DNA of 64,000 nt from Candidatus Alistipes merdigallinarum (GCA_019119305.1 DWXH01000031.1:87707-151706); one strand, 5' to 3'; counted from the stretch's first letter, positions 53,925 to 63,470 are shown. Notes: a model not told the origin generated them from the sequence alone. Numbers and translations are program-made.

Positions 53925-54593
53925 ATGGCAATCATCAGTTTAGAAAACATCACCAAAATCTATCGCACGAAAGAGGTCGAGACCGTCGCATTGGAAAACG
54001 TCAACCTGGAGGTGCAGCAGGGCGAGTTTCTCTCGATCATGGGCCCTTCAGGATGTGGCAAAAGCACCCTGCTCAACATCGCCGGACTGTTGGACCAACC
54101 GACCGAAGGGCGGGTCATACTGGACGGTATCGAAACCGTCGCCATGAGAGACGGTGAACTGGCCCGTTTCCGGAACCGCATGCTGGGGTTCGTGTTCCAG
54201 AGTTTCCATCTGGTCCGTTCGCTGAACGTGCTGGACAACGTCGAGTTACCGTTACTCTATCGCAAGTCGACCGCCAGCGAACGAAAAAGGCGAGCCATTG
54301 AGGTCCTGACCCGAGTGGGGCTTTCGCACAGGATGAAGCATTTCCCCTCCCAGCTCTCCGGAGGACAGTGTCAGCGAGTAGCCATCGCCCGTGCACTGAT
54401 CGGCGCCCCCCAAATCATCCTGGCCGATGAACCTACCGGAAACCTCGACAGCCACATGAGTCAAGAGATCATGGATCTGCTTTTCGGGCTTAACAAAGAG
54501 GGTACGACCATCATTATGGTCACACACGACGAGCGCCTCGCCCAAAGGACACAACGGGTGATCCGTTTTTTCGACGGCAGAAGGATTCAATAA
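53925..54593 (+). CDS. ABC transporter ATPase (MacB/LolD type)
   Basis: 222 residues. Walker A GPSGCGKST, Q-loop FQSFHLVRSL, signature LSGGQCQRVAIARAL, Walker B ILADEPTGNLD, H-loop VTHDERLA. Stand-alone ATPase, like LolD, with separate permeases downstream. Confidence 0.95.
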   Translation: MAIISLENITKIYRTKEVETVALENVNLEVQQGEFLSIMGPSGCGKSTLLNIAGLLDQPTEGRVILDGIETVAMRDGELARFRNRMLGFVFQSFHLVRSLNVLDNVELPLLYRKSTASERKRRAIEVLTRVGLSHRMKHFPSQLSGGQCQRVAIARALIGAPQIILADEPTGNLDSHMSQEIMDLLFGLNKEGTTIIMVTHDERLAQRTQRVIRFFDGRRIQ

Positions 54594-54610
54594 TACAAAA
54601 ACGAACGAGT

Positions 54611-55873
54611 ATGTACCGGATCTACCTCAAACAGGCCCTCCAAACGCTGAAACAGAATCCCTTCATCAGCATTATATCCATACTTGGGACAGCGCTCGCG
54701 ATTATGATGATCATGACGGTCATCGTAACGGGCGAGATCCAAAACGCCTCTTTTGCCCCCGAAATCAATCGGGACCGTACCCTCTACCTGCACACCTTTA
54801 CCACATGGGACACAATTACAAATATACAAAACAGCAACTCGACTGGAATTCCCTACTCTTTCTGCAAGAATTATATTCTCCCGATCAAGACGCCCGAATT
54901 AATCGTAGAAACCGATTTATGTCAAACGATTGTCAAACCGGAGGGTAGTAACGATATCCACCTTTTGGAAGCCCTCGGAACCGATGCCGATTTCTGGAAG
55001 CTATACTCCTTTACGTTTGTGCAAGGCAAGCCCTATTCCCAAGAAGAGTTCGAATCGGGATTACGCGCAGCCGTTCTTCGCGAACGCACGGCCCGTATGT
55101 TGTTCAAAGACGAGAACCCCATCGGGAAAAGCATGGAAGTCAATTTTCTACCCTATCGTATTGTAGGTGTCGTCAAGGAGATATCGCCTCTGGCCAAAGA
55201 ATCGAACGCCGCTTTTTGGATTCCCTACACATCTCTACCCCAATACGAAAACGATATTTTCCGAATTATGCTACTGGCCCGCGACAAAAGCGATTTTCCA
55301 AAAATCAAACAAGAGATTGCAGATGTCGAGCGAAAATATACGTTGGCAAATCCTCCGCTTGTTCTTGATCTCAACGGTCCTTTAGAACATCGTCATGAAC
55401 TGCTGAATCCGGGTTACCCGCACAAGACCCATACCGAACATGCCATCCGCGTTCATAAAAGAAAAACGGTTTTACTCTTCTCCCTTCTGCTGTTGGTGCC
55501 TGCTCTGAATTTATCGGGATTCAGTCTCTCGCGGCTTCGCAAAAGGCTGGACGAAATCGGGATACGCAAAGCGTTCGGAGCTCGCAGACACGTCATCCTA
55601 ATCCACGTTCTGTTCGAGAACCTGATTACCACTCTGATCGGAGGGGTCATCGGATTACTCTTCTCCTATCTGGCCATATTCTCACTGCGCCGTTGGCTAC
55701 TGGAGATCTCCGCGGACGGAACCATACCCGGGCAGGTTCTCGTTTCACTTCCGGTCTTCTTGGCCGTATTCGCCGCATGTCTGTTGCTCAACCTTTTTTC
55801 GGCCGGTATTCCGGCCTATCGGGTTGCCCGAATGCCTATCGTAGATTCACTCATGCAAAACGACAAAAAATGA
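54611..55873 (+). CDS. FtsX/MacB-type ABC permease, first
   Basis: 420 residues. Helix 1 (about 18-40), a large periplasmic MacB_PCD domain (to about 285), then three helices with GIRKAFGARRHVILIHVLFE and PAYRVARMPIVDSLM. The Ser-Leu C-terminal motif is typical. It differs clearly from the next permease, so the pair would be a heterodimer. Confidence 0.9.
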   Translation: MYRIYLKQALQTLKQNPFISIISILGTALAIMMIMTVIVTGEIQNASFAPEINRDRTLYLHTFTTWDTITNIQNSNSTGIPYSFCKNYILPIKTPELIVETDLCQTIVKPEGSNDIHLLEALGTDADFWKLYSFTFVQGKPYSQEEFESGLRAAVLRERTARMLFKDENPIGKSMEVNFLPYRIVGVVKEISPLAKESNAAFWIPYTSLPQYENDIFRIMLLARDKSDFPKIKQEIADVERKYTLANPPLVLDLNGPLEHRHELLNPGYPHKTHTEHAIRVHKRKTVLLFSLLLLVPALNLSGFSLSRLRKRLDEIGIRKAFGARRHVILIHVLFENLITTLIGGVIGLLFSYLAIFSLRRWLLEISADGTIPGQVLVSLPVFLAVFAACLLLNLFSAGIPAYRVARMPIVDSLMQNDKK

Positions 55874-57168
55874 TACGACATCTTTTTACAATCATCTGGA
55901 ACGAACGCCGTTCGAATACTTGGATCCTCCTCGAATATATTGTGGTCTTCTGTGTGCTCTGGTTCTGTTGTGATTATACATTTATAGCCCTGCGCACCTA
56001 TATGCGAGAAGATGGATTCGACATAAGCCACACCTACAGGATCGAAATGGGGATAAGACCCGACTACCAATCGGACGACAGCACGATAAAAAACCAAGCG
56101 TACTTTTATGCACAAACTTTGGAAGAACGCGTCAAACGTTATCCCGGCATCGAAGCCATATCTTTTGCCATCTGTGCATTTCCTTATTTCGGATGTTACA
56201 GTTCGGGGGAAGCCATCATAAATTCAGACTCTTCCGGTGCCGACACACCCATATATCGGATACGAGCGGCTCAGGTTTCATCCGGTTTTTCCGACGTATT
56301 CCGTATCAAGCTCAGAGAAGGCAACGGTTTTAAACCCGAAGAGGAATCCACTCAGCCACAAATCATCATTACTCCTTTCGACCATAAAGGCAAACGCTTC
56401 GGCAACTTTTACGAATCGGTCGACATCGACTCTATCAAGACCATCCTTACCGACCAACGCAGGGGACAAATTTTGGCCCCTCCCTCGGGAATCGCGGAGA
56501 GACCGATCAAAGAGATCGGAGTGTGGTCGCCATTGAGCTTCGTATACACTCCCCTGTCACGTGAAGGGTATGATCTGTACTGGAATCAAATCGCCATTCG
56601 AGTTGCACCGGAAGCCGATCACGATTTTCCAGAACGGTTTATAAAAGAGATGCGCGACCAACTGAATATTGGCCCCTATTACCTTGTATCCGTTGTCCCG
56701 ACACAAAAATACCGACAAGAAAACATCGACGACTTGAACTATGGTGAAGGACAACTTTTCAGCACGTATGTCATCATGGGATTCGTAATCATCAATGTTT
56801 TTCTGGGTATTCTGGGCAGTTTCTGGTTCCGCATCCAGTCTCGTCGCAGCGAGATCGGACTGCGCATCGCTCTGGGCTCATCGAAACGCAAAGTACAGCA
56901 ACTGGTCGTTGGGGAGACGCTGCTCTTACTCGTTTTGGCCGCAGCCATCGGAACGACCATTTGCCTCAATCTGTTTACGACAAACCTCATCGGAACACTC
57001 GGAATTCCGACCATCGACCGTAACGAGTGGGGCATCGGAAAGGAACAAGACCTGTTGAACCTCCTGATCGTATTCGGTTTCCTCTCAATAACCTCCATAG
57101 GCGCCGTGCTCTATCCCGCACGGAAGGCCTCGGAGATTTCCCCTTCCGAAGCGCTACGAAGCGAATGA
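55870..57168 (+). CDS. FtsX/MacB-type ABC permease, second
   Basis: 432 residues from the ATG at 55870, which overlaps the stop of the first permease (ATGA); a longer frame reaches back into that gene and is not used. Helix 1 about 17-40, periplasmic domain, last three helices with SEIGLRIALGSSKRKVQQLV and a final EALRSE. Only about half of its length resembles the first permease. Confidence 0.9.
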   Translation: MIRHLFTIIWNERRSNTWILLEYIVVFCVLWFCCDYTFIALRTYMREDGFDISHTYRIEMGIRPDYQSDDSTIKNQAYFYAQTLEERVKRYPGIEAISFAICAFPYFGCYSSGEAIINSDSSGADTPIYRIRAAQVSSGFSDVFRIKLREGNGFKPEEESTQPQIIITPFDHKGKRFGNFYESVDIDSIKTILTDQRRGQILAPPSGIAERPIKEIGVWSPLSFVYTPLSREGYDLYWNQIAIRVAPEADHDFPERFIKEMRDQLNIGPYYLVSVVPTQKYRQENIDDLNYGEGQLFSTYVIMGFVIINVFLGILGSFWFRIQSRRSEIGLRIALGSSKRKVQQLVVGETLLLLVLAAAIGTTICLNLFTTNLIGTLGIPTIDRNEWGIGKEQDLLNLLIVFGFLSITSIGAVLYPARKASEISPSEALRSE

Positions 57169-57181
57169 AACGTGCCATACC

Positions 57182-58669
57182 ATGAAAATCCCATTTCGGA
57201 TACTGCTTTTCGTTTCGATTCTGACGCCCGGTTTTTGCCGGACGCAGGACACTCTCCGCCTGACCCTGACCGAAGCCCTCCGCTTGGGACAAGAGCGCTC
57301 GGTCGATGCGCTCGTCGCCCGGAACGAATATGTATCCGCCTACTGGGAATACCGAACCTTCCGGACCGAACTGCTTCCGGAAATCACCTTGAGCGGGACA
57401 CTTCCCTACTACTCCAAATCGTATAATTCGTTTCAGAACAATGACGGCAGTTGGGAATATGTCGCCAACAACTATCACCGCATCGACGGAGGGGTCTCCA
57501 TCTCGCAGAACATTCCGTGGACGGGTGGAAAGATCACCGTAGAAAGCTCCATCGAGCAGCTCCACCAATACGGGGAAAACGGTTACACCAGTTACAAATC
57601 CGTTCCGGGATCAATCATCCTCGAACAGCCGCTTTTCGGATTCAACCGCATTCGCTGGCTGCAACGGATCGAACCCATCAAATACCACGAAGCGACCCAA
57701 CAGTTAACCAGTGAGCTGGAGGAGGTATCGCTGACCGTTCTCCGCTGCTATTTCGACCTATTGATGGGGCGGACCAATCTCGACATCGCCGAACAAAACC
57801 TTCGGAATGCCGAACGGCTCTATCGCATCTCCGAAGCAGAGCACCGCATCGGCCGGCTGTCGGAAATCGACCTGATGCGGATGCGATCCTCATTACTGAG
57901 TGCCGAAGCCGCCCAGAGTGAAGCGGCCATTTCGCTCGAATCCCGTATGTTTACCCTACGATCGTTGCTCGGCATCGACGAGGGTAAAATCCTGCAAGCA
58001 GAGCTTCCGAAATTCATCACCGAACAGATCTCCTCTCTCTCCTATCGGGAAGTGATCGATCTGGCCCACCAAAACCACCCTTTCTTTCAAAACATCCAAC
58101 GCAGAAGTCTGGAAGCCTCGCGCGATGTAAGCCAAGCCAAAGCCAAACGGCACGACATCAGCCTTTTCGCCTCCTTCGGCATGTCGGGTAAAGCACGCGT
58201 TCTGGGACGGGCATACGACCCACACGATTGGCGTGACGATCAGGTAATCTCCTTAGGAATCAGCATCCCGATTCTGGATTGGGGAAAGAGAAAAGGAGAG
58301 GTCCGTATAGCCGAGGCCAATCGAGAACTGACACTCTCCCAGATCGAAAAAGAAAAGACCGATTTCGACCAGAATATTTTTCTACAAGTACAATATTTCA
58401 ACAGCCAACCCCACCGCCTAAAATTGGCGGAGGAAAATGCGGAGCTGGCCGTACAACGTTACGAAACTACTGTCGAAGCCTTCATACGGGGCAAAACCGA
58501 CATTCTTACCCTGAACGATGCCCAATCCTCCAAAGATGCAGCGCTGCAAGATTGTATCGAACAGATGTACCGGCTCTGGGACTATTATTTCCGGATCCGG
58601 AGCTTGACCCTCTACGATTTTATCGAAAACAAGCCCATAGAAACAAAACCTCCTGAGGGATTGTTTTAA
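57182..58669 (+). CDS. TolC-family outer membrane efflux protein
   Basis: 495 residues; signal peptide (about 1-20), two outer-membrane efflux repeats, coiled-coil helices and the barrel parts GGVSISQNIPWTGGKI and ILDWGKRKGEVRIAEAN. It completes the tripartite export path. It starts 13 bp after the second permease, so the operon is MFP-ATPase-permease-permease-TolC. Confidence 0.93.
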   Translation: MKIPFRILLFVSILTPGFCRTQDTLRLTLTEALRLGQERSVDALVARNEYVSAYWEYRTFRTELLPEITLSGTLPYYSKSYNSFQNNDGSWEYVANNYHRIDGGVSISQNIPWTGGKITVESSIEQLHQYGENGYTSYKSVPGSIILEQPLFGFNRIRWLQRIEPIKYHEATQQLTSELEEVSLTVLRCYFDLLMGRTNLDIAEQNLRNAERLYRISEAEHRIGRLSEIDLMRMRSSLLSAEAAQSEAAISLESRMFTLRSLLGIDEGKILQAELPKFITEQISSLSYREVIDLAHQNHPFFQNIQRRSLEASRDVSQAKAKRHDISLFASFGMSGKARVLGRAYDPHDWRDDQVISLGISIPILDWGKRKGEVRIAEANRELTLSQIEKEKTDFDQNIFLQVQYFNSQPHRLKLAEENAELAVQRYETTVEAFIRGKTDILTLNDAQSSKDAALQDCIEQMYRLWDYYFRIRSLTLYDFIENKPIETKPPEGLF

Positions 58670-58703
58670 AGCAAATTCCTCATCGTGCCCCCCGCTGCAA
58701 AAG

Positions 58704-58735
58704 TTTCAATTTTCACACAACTATTCGTATATTTA
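58704..58735 (+). promoter_or_regulatory. Housekeeping-type promoter of the response-regulator and kinase genes
   Basis: TTTC (58704-58707), 20 bp, TATATTTA (58728-58735), 23 bp before the ATG at 58759. It would let the two-component genes be made without sigma-54. Confidence 0.5.
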
Positions 58736-58758
58736 CCCATAAAACCGTATACACCCAC

Positions 58759-60105
58759 ATGATTCTCATTTGCGACGACGATACAACCGTCTGCTCTTCA
58801 CTGAGTTTAGTTTTAGGACGCGCCGGCTATAAGACCGCTTCGGCAAATAGGCCTTCCGAGGTTGTCGATTTCGTCCGACACCACTCACCAAGTCTGATCC
58901 TGATGGATATGAACTATTCAAAAACCACCTCGGGCGAAGAGGGGCTCGAACTTCTCAGAAAGGTAAAAATATTCCGACCGGAGGTCCCCGTTATTCTGAT
59001 CACAGCTTGGGGATCGATCAATCTGGCCGTACGGGGAATCCGTGCAGGAGCTTTCGATTTCATAACCAAGCCGTGGAACAACATCGCGCTGCTCAATACG
59101 ATCCGCACGGCACTGGAAATTACAGGGGAAGAGCAAAGAAATGCCGCATCGGAGAACCCGATTGTTTTCCGGCATGAGAACATCATCGGCCGCTCCCCTC
59201 TGCTGCAAAAAGTATTCGATACGGCGGCCCGTATCGCTGCGACATCGGCTCCCGTACTGATCACGGGAGAAAGCGGGACAGGCAAGGAACTGATCGCCGA
59301 AGCCATCCACCGCAACAGCAGTCGCAGCACATCCCCTTTCGTCAAAGTCAATCTGGGAGGTATTTCACAATCCCTGTTCGAAAGCGAAATGTTCGGCCAC
59401 AAGAAAGGGGCCTTCACAGATGCTCTTTACGAACGCAAAGGTCGCTTCGAGATGGCCGACAAAGGCACTATTTTCCTCGATGAAATCGGGGAACTGGACA
59501 TGGCCAGCCAGGTCAAGCTCTTGCGCGTTCTCCAAGATCAGACATTCGAGCCGTTGGGAGAGAGCCGTCCGAAACAGGTGGATACCCGAATCATCAGTGC
59601 CACCAACCGCAACCTGCCCGAAATGGTCAGTGAAGGGAGTTTTCGTGAAGACCTTTTTTACAGAATCAACCTGATTACGATCCGTATGCCGGCACTCAGG
59701 GAGCGACCGGAGGATATTCCCCTGCTGGTCGAATATTTCACCCGACAACAGACCGGAGGGAGTGTCTCGATTGAAATCTCGTCTGATGCGATCGAATTCC
59801 TGACACGACTTCCCTATCCCGGTAACATACGCGAACTGAAAAACTTGGTGGAACGGACCATCCTCGTATCGGGAAACCGACGACTGGAAGCCGCAGATTT
59901 TAAAGCCCAATACGCAGAGATTCCTGCACGTAACGCCCCTTTGGATGATTCTATACACCCGTTGGAGGAGATCGAACGGAACATGATTCTCAAAGCCGCC
60001 GAACTCTACGGCAACAACCTGTCGCGGATCGCAGCAGCTTTAGGAGTGAGCCGGCAAGCACTCTACCGCAGGCTGGAAAAATATGACATCCATTTGTCTG
60101 AATAA
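58759..60105 (+). CDS. NtrC-family sigma-54-dependent response regulator
   Basis: 448 residues. Receiver: acidic pocket Asp 6-8 (ICDDD), phospho-Asp 50 (ILMDMNY), Lys 104 (FITKPW). AAA+: Walker A GESGTGKE at 170-177, sigma-54 contact loop GAFTDA at 217-222, Walker B FLDEIGELD (about 239-247). C-terminal Fis-type helix-turn-helix (LSRIAAALGVSRQALYRRLE). It should activate the RpoN promoter at 52612-52626. It lies 89 bp after the TolC gene and 8 bp before its kinase. Confidence 0.95.
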   Translation: MILICDDDTTVCSSLSLVLGRAGYKTASANRPSEVVDFVRHHSPSLILMDMNYSKTTSGEEGLELLRKVKIFRPEVPVILITAWGSINLAVRGIRAGAFDFITKPWNNIALLNTIRTALEITGEEQRNAASENPIVFRHENIIGRSPLLQKVFDTAARIAATSAPVLITGESGTGKELIAEAIHRNSSRSTSPFVKVNLGGISQSLFESEMFGHKKGAFTDALYERKGRFEMADKGTIFLDEIGELDMASQVKLLRVLQDQTFEPLGESRPKQVDTRIISATNRNLPEMVSEGSFREDLFYRINLITIRMPALRERPEDIPLLVEYFTRQQTGGSVSIEISSDAIEFLTRLPYPGNIRELKNLVERTILVSGNRRLEAADFKAQYAEIPARNAPLDDSIHPLEEIERNMILKAAELYGNNLSRIAAALGVSRQALYRRLEKYDIHLSE

Positions 60106-60113
60106 CTCAGGGT

Positions 60114-61424
60114 ATGAAATCGAAACGGCTTTTTTGGATATTGACCGTACTGGTTTTCGGGTCACTGGCGACAGCCGGAATTGTCTTTTTCAAAACGGAT
60201 TCGGCTCTGTTATGGACAGCTGAAGGCATTACAATTCTGGCTCTTGTGTTATTTATCGTCCTCTATCGGAGGTTAGTCAGGCCTTACCGGATTCTGCTGG
60301 ACGGTATTGGGCTACTCCACGAGCAGGATTTCTCCAGCCGTCTACGCCCTGTTGCCAACCGGGAGGCCAACCAACTGATCGAAGTATTCAACCGCATGAT
60401 TACGGAGCTCAAAAACGAGCGCCTGCAAGTACGGGAAAAGAACAGGTTTCTCGACCTGTTGATCCAAGCCTCCCCTCAAGGAGTGATCATTCTGGACTTT
60501 GACGACAAAATCTCCGAAATCAATCCGGCCGGGCAAAGACTCCTGCAGATTAAGGATACCGAACAAATAAAAGGCCTGCGCATTGCCGAATCGGGAATAA
60601 GGATGGCAACAGAGCTGGGTACTATGCAACCGGGAGAAGACCGTATCATACGGATTCCGGGACAGGCCATTTTCCGCTGCATACGTTCGTCATTCATCGA
60701 CAACGGTTTCGACCACCCGTTCATATTGGTCGAAGAGTTGACCCGCGAACTGATGCGCATCGAAAAAGAGTCCTACGAACGGATCATCCGCATGATGTCG
60801 CACGAGGTCAATAACTCTGTCGGTGCCATAGGGGCGACCTTGAACGTCCTGTCCGATATTCTGGAACAGGACGACCGACAAGAGGCACTACCCGCAGTCA
60901 AGGCTTCGGCCGAACGGTGTGAGAACCTTGCCCGGTTCACCTGTAAATTGGCCGATTTGGTACGGATCCCTCAACCTGTTCTTACGTATCTTCCCTTAAA
61001 CGAGCTGCTCCGTTCGGCTGAAGCACTGACTCGTAGTGCCTGTATAGAAAGAGAAATCGAATTAATTTTAAAACCCTGCTTTCCGGAGGTGGATATCTAC
61101 GTAGACGGCATTCAGATGGAACAGGTGTTGGTCAACATCATCAAAAACGCCTACGAGGCCATCGACCGCAACGGCAGAATCAGAATCGTCGGAGAGGCAA
61201 ATCCCCCATCGATACTGATCGAAAACAATGGCCCCGACATACCGGATGAAGTACGCGAAAAGCTGTTCTCTCCTTTTTTTACCACCAAACCGTCCGGGCA
61301 GGGAATCGGACTGATGTTTGTCCGAGAAGTCTTGAATAACCACCGACTACCCTTCAGTCTCACCTCTCAGGATGGAGTGACTCAATTCCGCATTTTATTT
61401 TGTCCGGACGAAAAAAATCTATGA
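60114..61424 (+). CDS. Sensor histidine kinase, intramembrane-sensing type
   Basis: 436 residues. Two membrane helices (about 5-26 and 33-52) are joined by only some six residues, so there is no periplasmic sensor. A HAMP-like stretch, a PAS domain (about 110-210, LIQASPQGVIILDFDDKIS), the H box with His 230 (MMSHEVNNSVGAIGAT), an N box (VLVNIIKNAYEAID) and a G box (GQGIGLMFVREVL) follow. Kinases with such short loops sense through the membrane or a transporter. Partner of the regulator just upstream. Confidence 0.93.
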   Translation: MKSKRLFWILTVLVFGSLATAGIVFFKTDSALLWTAEGITILALVLFIVLYRRLVRPYRILLDGIGLLHEQDFSSRLRPVANREANQLIEVFNRMITELKNERLQVREKNRFLDLLIQASPQGVIILDFDDKISEINPAGQRLLQIKDTEQIKGLRIAESGIRMATELGTMQPGEDRIIRIPGQAIFRCIRSSFIDNGFDHPFILVEELTRELMRIEKESYERIIRMMSHEVNNSVGAIGATLNVLSDILEQDDRQEALPAVKASAERCENLARFTCKLADLVRIPQPVLTYLPLNELLRSAEALTRSACIEREIELILKPCFPEVDIYVDGIQMEQVLVNIIKNAYEAIDRNGRIRIVGEANPPSILIENNGPDIPDEVREKLFSPFFTTKPSGQGIGLMFVREVLNNHRLPFSLTSQDGVTQFRILFCPDEKNL

Positions 61425-61807
61425 AAAGAATCTGACAGAGGAATCAGGGAAACAATAAGACCAAAATATCTGCTAATCGTTCAATCAACTGATATTCTGT
61501 GTCCCCCCAAAGTCAAGGTCCGACCTGTCAAAAATAGAGCGGTCAAAATCGGGAAGAACTCACAAGATATTTTGTCAACACACAAATACTATTTCTGTCC
61601 GGATCTGTTCAAATAAGGTATTTACACAGTTTCCCCCAAATAGGGAAATTGTGAACACCGAGACGAACTCTTATTCATGAAATTATTTGGGTCTAAGGTG
61701 ATAAATAGAAATTCATTCATCGCCTTAAGCCTGTCCCTCATATCCAAAATAGCAAGTACTATTGTTATTTAACGCGTTTTTGCTATTTTCGTCACAAACT
61801 CTACATC
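61425..61807. other. 383-bp gap with an inverted repeat and one promoter
   Basis: No gene is seen. It holds an 11-bp imperfect inverted repeat (CACAGTTTCCC at 61625-61635, GGGAAATTGTG at 61643-61653, one mismatch) and, at its end, a promoter-like ATTG (61762-61765), 19 bp, TATTTTCG (61785-61792) for the next gene. Confidence 0.4.
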
Positions 61808-62530
61808 ATGCAGAAAAGCTATAAAAAACGGATAAAGGCCGTTTTCAACTGGAGCGGAGGGAAAGATTCCGCACATGCCTTGTTACGGACACAACAATCG
61901 GGGACATATGAAATCGTTGCGTTGCTGACCACTGTAAACCGCTCGACCCACCGTTCGACAATGCATGGAATCCCTCTTCCGCTGTTACAGGCACAAGCCG
62001 ACAGCATCGGCATCCCTCTCTATGTCGTAGACCTGACACCGAAGGGAAATATGGAGGATTACAGCGCAGCCATGTCACGGGCCGTGGAGCATTTCAAGGA
62101 ACAAGGTGTTACCCATTTCATCTTCGGGGATATTTTCCTGCACGATGTCCGCAAATATCGAGAACAACAACTCGCCCCGTACGGCATCGGAGTTGTCGAA
62201 CCACTTTGGGAAAAAACAACGGATGAGGTGATAAACGATTTTCTTACTTCGGGACTACGAACCGTTATCGTAACCACTATGGCCGATGGATTAGGTTCCA
62301 CCGTCATCGGTCATGAGATCGATCGTACATTTATCGATTCGTTACCAGAAGGTGTCGATCCCAACGGAGAAAACGGAGAATACCACACGTTTTGTTACGA
62401 CGGGCCAATTTTCCGACAGCCGGTTTTGTTCCGTTTAGGGACACCTTTTCAACAGAGCTACGACATTCGTCTTGACGATGGATCGGTGAAATCCTATTCC
62501 TATTGGTTCGCCGATCTGAAAGAGTTCTGA
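61808..62530 (+). CDS. PP-loop ATP pyrophosphatase, diphthine-ammonia-ligase-like (Dph6 family)
   Basis: 240 residues. PP-loop FNWSGGKDSAHAL (about 13-25), a middle part with TTVNRSTHRSTMHGIPLPLL, IFGDIFLHDVRKYRE, and the GENGEYHTF motif at about 195. Bacteria lack diphthamide, so the true amide or thiol-forming substrate is unknown. Stands alone. Confidence 0.85.
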   Translation: MQKSYKKRIKAVFNWSGGKDSAHALLRTQQSGTYEIVALLTTVNRSTHRSTMHGIPLPLLQAQADSIGIPLYVVDLTPKGNMEDYSAAMSRAVEHFKEQGVTHFIFGDIFLHDVRKYREQQLAPYGIGVVEPLWEKTTDEVINDFLTSGLRTVIVTTMADGLGSTVIGHEIDRTFIDSLPEGVDPNGENGEYHTFCYDGPIFRQPVLFRLGTPFQQSYDIRLDDGSVKSYSYWFADLKEF

Positions 62531-62648
62531 ATGCTTGTATCGGACTCAAAAGAATTACCTCGATTCTGCAACCCGAGAAAGAATAGGGACAAATCGTGTA
62601 TATCCTTAAACAGAAATCATCGAAACAAGTACACATAAACTATTACTT

Positions 62649-63227
62649 ATGAGAAAGTTACTACTAATTGGCATTTATTTGTGCATTTCTATGTACAATA
62701 CACGTGCACAGAGTCACGAGATCCGCGCTTGGGAAGCCGAGATCGGAACTGGAATCACTTTTGGAGGGGATAGGTTAAATTTTGACCGCATTTGTCCAGG
62801 TGCATCGTTTCTCGTGGAAGGCCGGTACAATTTTACCCGAGTACCTGTCGATGTCGGCTTACAGGTAAACGCGAGCCTCTTCCAGAGAGAATCAAAGTAT
62901 GCAGGGGAGATGAGATTCAAGTCGTGGAACATATTGGCTGTCTCCGATTACAATTTTTTCCGGACAAACCGGATTTCGCTGTTCGCGGGTGCCGGATTCG
63001 GATATGCCTACCACAAGGAAAGCGCACCGATTTTGTTCGACAATACGCAACCCAACTGGGGCGGGTTCTCATCAGGGGGCGATCAGCATGGCGTGTGCTT
63101 TATGCCACGTATCGGAGCCGAATTCTTTCATCATCTACGCCTTACGTTTGATTATCGGGTCCAAGAGAAAGCGAATCGGCACTGGAATCTTACCGTCGGA
63201 TTCGTATTCGGCGGAGGGGAAAAATAA
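62649..63227 (+). CDS. Small outer-membrane beta-barrel protein
   Basis: 192 residues. Signal peptide (about 1-20, YNTRAQ); then alternating strands (EIGTGITFGGDRL, FLVEGRYNF, LFAGAGFGYAY, FDYRVQEKANRHWNLTVGFV) ending in an outward-facing barrel closure. Looks like an eight-strand OmpX/PorT-like barrel; no known family is certain. Confidence 0.7.
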   Translation: MRKLLLIGIYLCISMYNTRAQSHEIRAWEAEIGTGITFGGDRLNFDRICPGASFLVEGRYNFTRVPVDVGLQVNASLFQRESKYAGEMRFKSWNILAVSDYNFFRTNRISLFAGAGFGYAYHKESAPILFDNTQPNWGGFSSGGDQHGVCFMPRIGAEFFHHLRLTFDYRVQEKANRHWNLTVGFVFGGGEK

Positions 63228-63235
63228 TCAGAGAA

Positions 63236-63271
63236 AGTCCAGCCCGATTGTAATAACCGACTGGATTTTTT
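63236..63271 (+). terminator. Terminator of the small barrel protein gene
   Basis: AGTCCAG pairs with CTGGATT (one G-T), followed by a six-T run. 9 bp after the stop. Confidence 0.5.
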
Positions 63272-63401
63272 CTATAAAAACCGTTGCAAACACGACAAAT
63301 AAAAACAAAAAGAACAAACGATTCATTATGAATCACTTGATACTTTACTTAGACACCCAGACCCGCATTTGAAATAATTAAAGCAGAAAAACCAAACAAA
63401 A

Positions 63402-63438
63402 AAAAGCCAAGTATTTGACAATTCAATACTTGGCTTTT
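63402..63438 (-). terminator. Terminator of the interrupted tRNA gene
   Basis: On the minus strand AAAAGCCAAGTATT pairs with AATACTTGGCTTTT (9-nt loop), followed by an eight-T run. It stands just past the tRNA 3' end at 63442-63461, as in an intact tRNA gene. Confidence 0.75.
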
Positions 63439-63441
63439 CTG

Positions 63442-63461
63442 TACCCGGAGCCGGGGTCGAA
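63442..63461 (-). other. 3' end of a tRNA gene: probable mobile-element attachment site
   Basis: Minus strand TTCGACCCCGGCTCCGGGTA reads as T loop TTCGACC, 3' T-stem CCGGC, 3' acceptor TCCGGGT and discriminator A. The 5' parts of the tRNA are absent, since sequence further right is unrelated. A tRNA with acceptor GCCCGGA/TCCGGGT and discriminator A would fit a tRNA-Leu, but the identity cannot be proved from 20 nt. It is the left boundary of the element carrying the integrase at 63670. Confidence 0.7.
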
Positions 63462-63470
63462 AAATTAAAT

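Noticed and set aside
55693..55869. Longer start for the second permease
   Set aside because: It overlaps the first permease by 180 bp out of frame; the ATG at 55870 with ATGA coupling starts at the expected first helix.
63442..63461. A complete tRNA gene
   Set aside because: Only the 3' 20 nt are present; no anticodon or D arm follows on the minus strand.
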